In this document: positions 18,213 to 25,689 of the stretch, one piece after another
Numbering within the stretch: position 1 is the first letter of the stretch
Layout: each line of letters opens with the position of its first letter
From: Mycobacterium sp.
GTDB taxonomy: Bacteria; Actinomycetota; Actinomycetes; RYN-182
DNA: 32,267 nt
Direction: 5' to 3'
Assembly (NCBI GenBank): GCA_025965515.1
Contig: JAOPWU010000127.1
Location: forward strand, 1-32,267
Position numbers and translations under genes: made by a program
The notes under the pieces: model-generated
Told to the model about the DNA's origin: nothing
Databases searched by the model: none
What the model saw: the letters and a program-made list of their open reading frames with translations, nothing else

Positions 18213-19046
18213 TCACACGCTCGGGTCGTCCGGACCGGCCGCGGATCCGGTGACGATGCGGACCGTCGTCCCGTCGGCGTCGAGCGTCATCCGGGGGGTG
18301 ATGCGCGCGACGGGTAGCTCCCGGGCGGCCGCCACCAGCGCCGCCGCGGTGTCCACGCCGGGCCGTTCCAGCAGCGCGGCCAGGTCGGTGAGCACCGACC
18401 GGGTCGGCGGCAGCATGAACAGCTCCCCGGCCTCCGCGGCCCGCAGCGCGGCGGCGGGCGACAGCCAGGCGTCGTCGTCGGCCTCCGTGCCGAACCGCTC
18501 GGGACGGGCCCCGGGCGGCAGCGCAGCCAGGAAGAACCGGGTGTCGAAGCGGCGCGGCTCGGCCTCCGGGGTGAGCCAGTGCGCGATGGGGGTGAGCGCG
18601 TCCGCGCGGACCTCGAAGCCGGTCCGCCGGAGCAGCTCCGCGAGGCTCACCTCACGCGCCTCCAGCGCCGCCCGGTCGTCCTCCCCGGGCGGCGCGCTGC
18701 CGGGGGCACCCGGGTCGGCGAGCAGCACGCCGGTCTCCTCGAACGTCTCGCGGACCGCGGCCCCGACGAGCGCGGCCAGCAGCGGCCCGTCGGCGTCCAG
18801 CAGCGGCCCCCACGCCGCGGGCAGGGAGGGGTGGACCGGGACGCCGCGGCTCACGTCCACCGGGTCGACGCTGCCGCCGGGGAAGGCGTGGACACCGGCG
18901 AAGGTGGTGCCGGCGGCGCGCCGGATCAGGTACGCCAGGACCCCCTCGGCGGTGTCGGCGACGAGCACGACCGTGGCCGCGTCGCGGGGCGCCGCGGGCT
19001 GCAACGAGCCGTTCTCGAGTGCCTGGATGCGCTCGCGGAGATCCAC
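18213..19046 (-). CDS. NUDIX hydrolase
   Basis: GTG at 19046; HAFPGGSVDPVD...AAVRETFEETGVLL NUDIX box with a long insertion. Confidence 0.88.
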   Translation of the reverse strand: MDLRERIQALENGSLQPAAPRDAATVVLVADTAEGVLAYLIRRAAGTTFAGVHAFPGGSVDPVDVSRGVPVHPSLPAAWGPLLDADGPLLAALVGAAVRETFEETGVLLADPGAPGSAPPGEDDRAALEAREVSLAELLRRTGFEVRADALTPIAHWLTPEAEPRRFDTRFFLAALPPGARPERFGTEADDDAWLSPAAALRAAEAGELFMLPPTRSVLTDLAALLERPGVDTAAALVAAARELPVARITPRMTLDADGTTVRIVTGSAAGPDDPSV

Positions 19047-19157
19047 GCCTACCCCTTTCCCGGGGCGTCCACCGCCCGGGCATTGATCCTGCCAGCCGTA
19101 TCCGCCGCCCGGCCGTAGCCTGGTACGGACGCGCCGCCTCTGCCCCCGGGAGCTCCG

Positions 19158-21344
19158 TTGGTCAGCCTTGCCCGCTTCTGCACCCGGCACCGCCTCGCGG
19201 TGGTGGTGGCCTGGGTCCTCGCGGTCATCGCCCTCGGCGCAGCCGCCCAGGTGACCGGCGCACGCTACGCCAACAACTTCACGCTCCCGAAGAGCGAGTC
19301 GGCGCAGGCCATCGCGCTCCTGCAGCGGGAATTCCCCGTCGCCAGCGGCGGCACCGGCACGCTGGTCATCGCGACCCCGGGCCGGTCCGTCACCGACCCG
19401 GCGGTGCGCGCGGCCGTGGAGCCGCTGCTGGCCCGCATCGCCCGGGTGCCGCACGTCGCCGCGATCGGCAGCCCGTACGCGGCGGGAGGCGCCTCGCAGA
19501 TCAGCCGCGACGGCCGTATCGCCTTCGCGACGATCAACTTCGACCAGATGCTGCAGAAGCTGCCGCACTCCTCGATCGCCACGGTGCAGCGGGAGGCGGC
19601 CGCCGCGCGGGCGCCCGGCCTGGACATCGAGACCACGGGGCAGGTCTTCAGCGCGAAGATCTCCGCGGGGGTCAGCGTGATCGTCGGCGTCGTCGCGGCG
19701 GCCGTGGTCCTCTTCGTCGCGTTCGGCTCGGTCCTGGCGACGCTGCTCCCGCTGCTCACCGCCGGTCTGGCGCTCGGCGCGGGCGTCTCGGGGATCACGC
19801 TGCTCACGCACGTCCTCGACGTGGCGGACTTCGGGCCCGAACTCGCCATCCTGATCGGGCTGGGCGTCGGGGTCGACTACGCGCTGTTCATCGTGACCAG
19901 ACACCGGCAGAACCTCGAGCAGGGCGCCGCCGTCCCCGCGTCCATCGCGCGGGCCGTCGACACGTCCGGCCGCGCGGTCCTGTTCGCCGGCATCACGGTC
20001 TGCATCGCGCTGCTCGGGATGTTCGCGCTGCGGGTGTCGTTCCTGTACGGCGTCGCGGTGGCGGCGAGCCTCGCGGTCGCGTTCACGATGCTGGCGTCGC
20101 TGACGCTGCTGCCCGCGCTGCTGTCGTACTTCGGGAGCCACGTGCTCAGCCGGCGGGAGCGCCGGCGCCTCGCGGCCGGTGGCGCCGCGCGGCCCGAGGC
20201 CTCCGGGCGCTGGGCGAGCTGGTCGCGGCTCGTGCAGCGGCGGCCGCTGATCGCTGCGGTGGTCGCGGCGGTGCTGATGCTGGTGCTGGCGGTGCCGACG
20301 CTCTCGCTGCGCCTGGGGTCGAGCGACCAGGGGAACGACCCGCCCGGCAGCACGACCCGCGCGGGCTACGAGTTGCTGGCGCAGGGGTTCGGGCCGGGGT
20401 TCAACGGCCCGCTGACGCTCGTCGCCGAGACGCCCGACGGGACCGCCCGGGCGGCGGTCGCCACGCTGCCGCAGCGCCTGCGGACCGTGCCCGACGTCGC
20501 CTCGGTCGGACCCGTGGTCCCGTCGCGCGACGGCCGGGCAGCGCTGCTCACCGTCTACCCGGGCAGCAGCCCGCAGGCGCAGGCGACCAGCACGCTCCTG
20601 CAGACGCTGCGGTCACGGGTCCTCCCCGAGGCGGTGCGCGGGACCGGGGCCGTCGTCCACGTCGGCGGCGTGACGGCGACGTACACCGACTTCGCGGCCG
20701 TGCTCTCCGGCGGCCTGCCGGGCTTCATCGGCGCGGTCGTGGTGCTGTCGTTCCTGTTGCTGCTCTGCGTGTTCCGCAGCGTCGTGATCCCGCTGAAGGC
20801 CGCCGTCATGAACCTGCTGTCCATCGCATCGGCGTTCGGCGTGGTGGTCGCGGTGTTCCAGTGGGGGTGGGCCATGCACCTCATCGGGGTGAGCCGCGCC
20901 GGGCCCATCGACGCGTGGATCCCCGTGATGCTGTTCGCGATCCTCTTCGGGCTCTCGATGGACTACGAGGTCTTCCTCGTGTCGCGGATGCACGAGGAGT
21001 GGCTGCGCACCCGGGACAACCAGGAGGCGGTGACCACCGGGCTGGCCACCACGGGGCGGACCATCACCGCCGCGGCGACGATCATGGTGCTGGTGTTCCT
21101 GTCGTTCGCGCTGAGCGACACCCGCGTGCTGAAGCTGTTCGGCCTGGGGCTGGCCGTGGCCGTGCTGTTGGACGCGCTCGTCATCCGCACGCTGCTGGTG
21201 CCGGCACTGATGCAGCTGTTCGGGCGATGGAACTGGTGGGTCCCGCGGTGGCTGGACCGGGTGCTGCCGCACATCTCGGTCGAGGGGCACACGGCGGAGC
21301 CGCTCGCGGCGGACGGGAAGCGGCAGCCGGCCGGGCAGGCCTGA
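19158..21344 (+). CDS. MMPL/RND-family transporter
   Basis: TTG start; two sets of transmembrane segments; GLGVGVDYALFIVTRHRQNLEQG and LFGLSMDYEVFLVSRMHEEWLRT motifs. Confidence 0.93.
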   Translation: MVSLARFCTRHRLAVVVAWVLAVIALGAAAQVTGARYANNFTLPKSESAQAIALLQREFPVASGGTGTLVIATPGRSVTDPAVRAAVEPLLARIARVPHVAAIGSPYAAGGASQISRDGRIAFATINFDQMLQKLPHSSIATVQREAAAARAPGLDIETTGQVFSAKISAGVSVIVGVVAAAVVLFVAFGSVLATLLPLLTAGLALGAGVSGITLLTHVLDVADFGPELAILIGLGVGVDYALFIVTRHRQNLEQGAAVPASIARAVDTSGRAVLFAGITVCIALLGMFALRVSFLYGVAVAASLAVAFTMLASLTLLPALLSYFGSHVLSRRERRRLAAGGAARPEASGRWASWSRLVQRRPLIAAVVAAVLMLVLAVPTLSLRLGSSDQGNDPPGSTTRAGYELLAQGFGPGFNGPLTLVAETPDGTARAAVATLPQRLRTVPDVASVGPVVPSRDGRAALLTVYPGSSPQAQATSTLLQTLRSRVLPEAVRGTGAVVHVGGVTATYTDFAAVLSGGLPGFIGAVVVLSFLLLLCVFRSVVIPLKAAVMNLLSIASAFGVVVAVFQWGWAMHLIGVSRAGPIDAWIPVMLFAILFGLSMDYEVFLVSRMHEEWLRTRDNQEAVTTGLATTGRTITAAATIMVLVFLSFALSDTRVLKLFGLGLAVAVLLDALVIRTLLVPALMQLFGRWNWWVPRWLDRVLPHISVEGHTAEPLAADGKRQPAGQA

Positions 21345-21363
21345 GGGGGACGGGCCGCTCCGG

Positions 21364-21828
21364 TCAGGCAGGCGTGATCGCGACGACCAGCTCGACCTCG
21401 ACCGGCGCCCCCAGCGGCAGCGCCGCCACCCCGACCGCGCTGCGGGCGTGGCGGCCGGCGGCGCCGAACACCTCGCCGAGCAGCGCGCTGGCGCCGTTGA
21501 TGACGCCCGGCTGGCCGGTGAAACCCGGCGCGCTGGCGACGAACCCCACGACCTTCACCACGCGGGCGACGCGGTCGAGCGACCCCAGCTCGGCGGCCAG
21601 GGCCCCCAGCGCGTTGAGCGCCGCCTGGCGGGCATGGCCCGCCGCCTCGTCCGCAGTCACGTCGCCGCCGACGAGCCCGGTCTGCGGCAACTGCCCGTCG
21701 ACGATCGGCAGCTGGCCCGAGGTCCAGGCGAGGCCGCCCTCGACGACGACGGGCACGTAGGCCGCGACGGGCGGCACGACGGGCGGCAGGGTGATGCCCA
21801 GCTCGGCCAGCCGCTCGGTGGCGGTCAC
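21364..21828 (-). CDS. RidA/YjgF family protein (Rv3678c-like)
   Basis: GTG at 21828; VVEGGLAWTSGQLPIVDGQLPQTGLVGGDVTADEAAGHARQAALNALGAL... Confidence 0.92.
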   Translation of the reverse strand: MTATERLAELGITLPPVVPPVAAYVPVVVEGGLAWTSGQLPIVDGQLPQTGLVGGDVTADEAAGHARQAALNALGALAAELGSLDRVARVVKVVGFVASAPGFTGQPGVINGASALLGEVFGAAGRHARSAVGVAALPLGAPVEVELVVAITPA

Positions 21829-21829
21829 G

Positions 21830-21988
21830 TCAGCCCTGCAGCGGACGCTTCAGGTACGCCACCAGCTGGTCCGGGTTGGGGCCGGGGACGACCTGGACCA
21901 GCTCCCACCCGTCGGAACCCCAGGTGTCGAGGATCTGCTTGGTGACATGCACCAGCAGCGGAACGGTCGAGTACTCCCACTTCTGCAT
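21830..21988 (-). CDS. DUF4177 family microprotein (52 aa)
   Basis: Own translation, absent from the ORF track: MQKWEYSTVPLLVHVTKQILDTWGSDGWELVQVVPGPNPDQLVAYLKRPLQG; stop is 1 bp from the RidA start. Confidence 0.85.
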   Translation of the reverse strand: MQKWEYSTVPLLVHVTKQILDTWGSDGWELVQVVPGPNPDQLVAYLKRPLQG

Positions 21989-22041
21989 GGGGCGAGCTTA
22001 CGGGCTCCCCCGCCAGGCTCCCGCCCGGCCGACGGACGGCC

Positions 22042-22497
22042 TCAGCCGGCCATCCGCACGCGGGGCGACGGCAGCCGACGGCCCCGCACGCCCGTCGGGG
22101 GCAGCTCGGCCGACGGCAGGCACGCGGCCTCCGCCGCGGTGAGCCCCAGTTCTGCACGGGTGCGGCGGAGCCGGGCCCGCTGCAGCTCGTTGAGGCCGCC
22201 CCAGATGCCGTGGGGCTCATCGACGGAGAGCGCGTACGCGAGGCACCGGCGGCGCACCGGGCAGGCGCGGCACAGCTCCCGGGCGGCCGACTCGCGGGCG
22301 TCCTTCTCCGGCTTCCGTTCGAAGTGCGGCGGTGGGAAGAACAGGGAGGCGGCGTTGCCGTAACAGGCAGCACGCCCCCGCCAGGCCAGGTCGGCGGTGT
22401 CACCTCCGATCGCGGACGGCCCGGCGTGCAATGCCCGGCCGACGGCCTCGGCACGCTCGGCGACCGGTGCGCCGCCCCCATCACTCGGAACTGACAT
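22042..22497 (-). CDS. WhiB-family iron-sulfur transcriptional regulator
   Basis: ATG at 22497; AACYGN...ELCRACPVRRRCLAYAL (C-x2-C-x5-C) and HGIWGGLNELQRARLRR. Confidence 0.92.
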   Translation of the reverse strand: MSVPSDGGGAPVAERAEAVGRALHAGPSAIGGDTADLAWRGRAACYGNAASLFFPPPHFERKPEKDARESAARELCRACPVRRRCLAYALSVDEPHGIWGGLNELQRARLRRTRAELGLTAAEAACLPSAELPPTGVRGRRLPSPRVRMAG

Positions 22498-22515
22498 GGA
22501 CCCCCCTGAACCACG

Positions 22516-22533
22516 CGCGTCTCCCCAGACGCG
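22516..22533. promoter_or_regulatory. Hairpin in the 5' leader of whiB (CGCGTCT-CCCC-AGACGCG)
   Basis: Perfect 7-bp stem, tetraloop, 18 nt upstream of the start codon. Confidence 0.4.
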
Positions 22534-22686
22534 GGACGAGTTCGACCTGACGACCACTCTGGCCGATCACTGACACGAACGCTAGTCAGACAAAACGGCC
22601 AATAACGGTGGAACGCTGTGTTTGTTTCGCCCTGTCGCCGATAAACCTAGGCCGACCGGGGCCACTGCTGCGTGCGGCCGAATGGG

Positions 22687-22723
22687 TTGTGGACAACGCC
22701 TCCGCCGGAGGCAGCGTCCACAG
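22687..22723. promoter_or_regulatory. TTGTGGACAA ... GCGTCCACAG inverted DnaA-box-like pair enclosing a 7-bp hairpin
   Basis: TTGTCCACAA on the minus strand matches the actinobacterial DnaA box; inner stem GCCTCCG-C-CGGAGGC (22698-22712). Confidence 0.4.
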
Positions 22724-22774
22724 TGGCTGCCGACGGCGCGGCTGGCGGGCCGAGGGCTGGGTACTGTCCGGCGC

Positions 22775-23851
22775 ATGGCTCGTCGATCTACAGAACCCGG
22801 CCCCGCGAAGCCGACGCGGAAGGCGCAGGCCGCGCCGTCCCCGGGTGAGCGCTTCGGCGACCGCCGGCTGCACGTCGTCACCGGCAAGGGCGGCACCGGC
22901 AAGACCACGGTCGCCGCCGCGCTGGCCATCGCGCTGGCCCGCGGCGGCCGCCGCGTGCTGCTCTGCGAGGTCGAGAACCGGCAGGGCATCGCGCAGCTCT
23001 TCGACATGGCGCCGCTCCCCTACGAGGAGCGGGTGGTCGCCAGCGCCCCGGGTGGCGGCGGGTGCGTCCTCGCGCTCGCGATCGACCCGGAGGAGGCGCT
23101 GCTCGAGTACCTCGAGATGTTCTACAACCTGCGCCGCGCCGGGAAGGCGCTCAAGCGGATCGGCGCGGTCGACTTCGCCACCACCATCGCGCCCGGCCTG
23201 CGCGACGTGCTGCTGACCGGCAAGCTCAAGGAGGCGGTGGTCCGCACCATCGACGGCCGGGATTCCAGCGGGCGCCGCATCGGCGAGCGGGTCTACGACC
23301 ACGTGGTCGTCGACGCGCCGCCCACCGGCCGGATCGGCCGCTTCCTCAACGTCAACGACGAGGTCGCCGGGCTGGCGCGCATGGGCCCCATCCGCGCCCA
23401 GGCGGACGGCGTCATGGAGGTCCTCCGCAGCCACCAGACGGCGGTCCACCTGGTGACCCTGCTGGAGGAGATGCCCGTCCAGGAGACGCTCGACGGCGTC
23501 GCGGACCTGCACGCCATCGGCCTCCCGATCGGCGGCATCGTCGTCAACATGCGACGGACCCCGCTGCTGCCCGACGCCGAGCTGGCGACCGCCGCCGCGG
23601 GCCGGCTGGACACCGAAGCCATCGCCGGGGCGCTCAAGGCCGTGGACCTGCCCGCCGGCGATACCCTCGTCCGCACCCTGATCGAGGAGGCCGCCGAACA
23701 CGCCGAGCGGATCCAGCTCGAACGGGAGCAGCGGGCGCGGCTCGAGATCGCCCGCCCCGTCGTCGAGCTGCCGCTGCTGTCGCACGCCGTCGACCTCGGG
23801 GCGCTCTACACGCTCGCCGAGACCCTGCGCACGGAACTGGTGGACGCATGA
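22775..23851 (+). CDS. Get3/ArsA-like ATPase subunit 1 (Rv3679/BagA-like)
   Basis: HVVTGKGGTGKTTVAAALA deviant Walker A, VYDHVVVDAPPTGRIGRFLN. Confidence 0.93.
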   Translation: MARRSTEPGPAKPTRKAQAAPSPGERFGDRRLHVVTGKGGTGKTTVAAALAIALARGGRRVLLCEVENRQGIAQLFDMAPLPYEERVVASAPGGGGCVLALAIDPEEALLEYLEMFYNLRRAGKALKRIGAVDFATTIAPGLRDVLLTGKLKEAVVRTIDGRDSSGRRIGERVYDHVVVDAPPTGRIGRFLNVNDEVAGLARMGPIRAQADGVMEVLRSHQTAVHLVTLLEEMPVQETLDGVADLHAIGLPIGGIVVNMRRTPLLPDAELATAAAGRLDTEAIAGALKAVDLPAGDTLVRTLIEEAAEHAERIQLEREQRARLEIARPVVELPLLSHAVDLGALYTLAETLRTELVDA

Positions 23852-25023
23852 CCCGGCTCGCCGACCAGGCGGTCGCCCCGCCCCTGTTGGACCTCGACCC
23901 GCTGCTCGACACCGCGCAGGTGCTCGTCTGTTGCGGCTCCGGCGGCGTCGGCAAGACGACGACCGCGGCCGCGCTCGCCCTGCGGGCGGCCGAACGTGGC
24001 CGCCGCACCGTCGTGCTGACCATCGACCCCGCCAAGCGGCTGGCGCAGTCCCTCGGCCTGGTCGAGCTCGACAACACCCCGCGCCCGGTGCAGGGCATCG
24101 ACACCACGGCGGGCGGCAGCCTCGACGCGATGATGTTGGACATGAAGCGCACCTTCGACGAGGTGGTGCTCGCGCACACGACCCCGGACAAGGCCGAGCA
24201 GATCTTCGCCAACCCCTTCTACCAGGCGCTCTCGTCGTCCTTCGCCGGGACGCAGGAGTACATGGCGATGGAGAAGCTGGGGCAGCTGAAGGCCTCGGAC
24301 GACTACGACCTCATCGTGGTCGACACCCCGCCCACGCGGTCGGCGCTCGACTTCCTCGATGCGCCGCAGCACCTGACGACGTTCCTGGACGGACGGCTGC
24401 TGAAGATCCTGCTGGCGCCGGCGAAGGCGAGCGGCAAGGCGTACTTCAAGGTCGTGGGCGCGGGGTTCATGCTCTTCACCCGCACCGTCACGAAGGTCAT
24501 CGGGGCGCAGGCCCTGCAGGACCTTTCGACGTTCGTCGCGGCGCTCGAGACCATGTTCGGTGGCTTCGCCGAGCGCGCGGAGGGGACCTACCGGATGCTC
24601 GGTCAGCCGGGCACCGAGTTCGTGGTCGTGGCCTCGCCGGAACCGGACGCCATCCGGGAGGCCTCGTTCTTCGTCGACCGGCTCACGACCGAGGGCATGC
24701 CGCTCGCCGGGCTGGTCGTCAACCGGGTGCAGCACTCCGCGGCCGCCGAGCTCTCGGTCGAGCGGTCACTCGCCGGTGCCCAGGTGCTGCGCGCCCGGTC
24801 GCAGGAGGTCCCGGTGGACGGGGGCGACCCCGCGCTGGCCGCGGCCGTGCTCAGCGTCCACGCCGACCGGCTGGCGCAGGCGCAGCGACAGCGGCGCATC
24901 CGGGATCGGTTCGTCGTGGCGCACCCCGAGGTCGGGCTCGTCGAGGTCCCGGCGCTGCCGGGCGACGTGCACGACCTCGCCGGCCTACGAGAGGTCGGCG
25001 GCTACCTCGCGGGAGCCGCGTAG
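23848..25023 (+). CDS. Get3/ArsA-like ATPase subunit 2 (Rv3680/BagB-like)
   Basis: ATGA overlap with the preceding gene; VCCGSGGVGKTTTAAALA, LTIDPAKRLAQSLGL, DLIVVDTPPTRSALDFLDAP. Confidence 0.93.
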   Translation: MTRLADQAVAPPLLDLDPLLDTAQVLVCCGSGGVGKTTTAAALALRAAERGRRTVVLTIDPAKRLAQSLGLVELDNTPRPVQGIDTTAGGSLDAMMLDMKRTFDEVVLAHTTPDKAEQIFANPFYQALSSSFAGTQEYMAMEKLGQLKASDDYDLIVVDTPPTRSALDFLDAPQHLTTFLDGRLLKILLAPAKASGKAYFKVVGAGFMLFTRTVTKVIGAQALQDLSTFVAALETMFGGFAERAEGTYRMLGQPGTEFVVVASPEPDAIREASFFVDRLTTEGMPLAGLVVNRVQHSAAAELSVERSLAGAQVLRARSQEVPVDGGDPALAAAVLSVHADRLAQAQRQRRIRDRFVVAHPEVGLVEVPALPGDVHDLAGLREVGGYLAGAA

Positions 25024-25040
25024 CGGCCCCGCACCACCGT

Positions 25041-25058
25041 CCGCGTCAGCTGACGCGG
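25041..25058. terminator. 18-bp perfect palindrome between convergent genes (CCGCGTCAGCTGACGCGG)
   Basis: Overlaps the whiB4 stop; possible bidirectional terminator. Confidence 0.45.
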
Positions 25059-25390
25059 AGGGCCCGCGCCGGGGCGGGAGCCACGGCGGTGGAGGACTCC
25101 AGGAACTCACGGCGTGCCGCGTCCAGCAGCGCGCGCCAGCTGGTGACGTCCGGGCGGCGGCGCAGCAGCGCGCGGCGCTCCCGCTCGGTGAGGCCGCCCC
25201 AGACACCGAACTCGATCCGGTTGTCCAACGCGTCGGCGAGGCACTCGGTGCGCACCTTGCAGGCGACGCAGCGGGCCTTGACCCGGTTCTGGGCCGCGCC
25301 CTGCACGAAGAGCTCATCCGGGTCGGCATCCTTGCAAGCCGCCTGGGTCGTCCACACCGCGGAGCTCATGGGCATGGTCGTCGTCGTCAT
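25046..25390 (-). CDS. whiB4: WhiB4/WblA-type iron-sulfur regulator
   Basis: ACKDADPDELFVQGAAQNRVKARCVACKVRTECLADALDNRIEFGVWGGLTERERRALLRRRPDVTSW resembles WhiB4/WblA; adjacent to the Get3-like pair and ponA2 as in Rv3679-Rv3682. Confidence 0.92.
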   Translation of the reverse strand: MTTTTMPMSSAVWTTQAACKDADPDELFVQGAAQNRVKARCVACKVRTECLADALDNRIEFGVWGGLTERERRALLRRRPDVTSWRALLDAARREFLESSTAVAPAPARALRVS

Positions 25391-25454
25391 CGTCGCCTCT
25401 CCGGCAGCCGAAGCCGCCCGGTTTGTAGCACCCGCGCCCCGGTCGCAAGCGCTC

Positions 25455-25491
25455 CTGCGGCGAAGGATGGTGCATGTGACCTTCGTCGCAG
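25455..25491. promoter_or_regulatory. 37-bp imperfect dyad containing a Crp-like site TGTGACCTTCGTCGCA
   Basis: CTGCGGCGAAGG / CCTTCGTCGCAG (11 of 12 complementary); TGTGA-N6-TCGCA at 25475-25490 is 9 of 10 to TGTGA-N6-TCACA. Confidence 0.4.
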
Positions 25492-25689
25492 GGATCACCG
25501 TAATCAGTCGCCCATTGCGCCGCCCATGGGCCACTTGCGTGGTTCTGTCTGGTCCAGATGGGCTAGTCAGCGAGAGGGCTTGCAGCTCTATCGGCAGTTG
25601 ACGGCCGGAACTTGAGCCGTCCCGGCGGGCAGTCCCGCCCGAGCCGTTCGGCGGTGTCCGCTCCCAGCCGGCCCGGTTAGGGTGACGCG

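Noticed and set aside
19019-21760. 913-aa plus-strand ORF overlapping the MMPL gene
   Set aside because: Alternate frame of a clearly recognisable MMPL transporter; Arg-rich without motifs.
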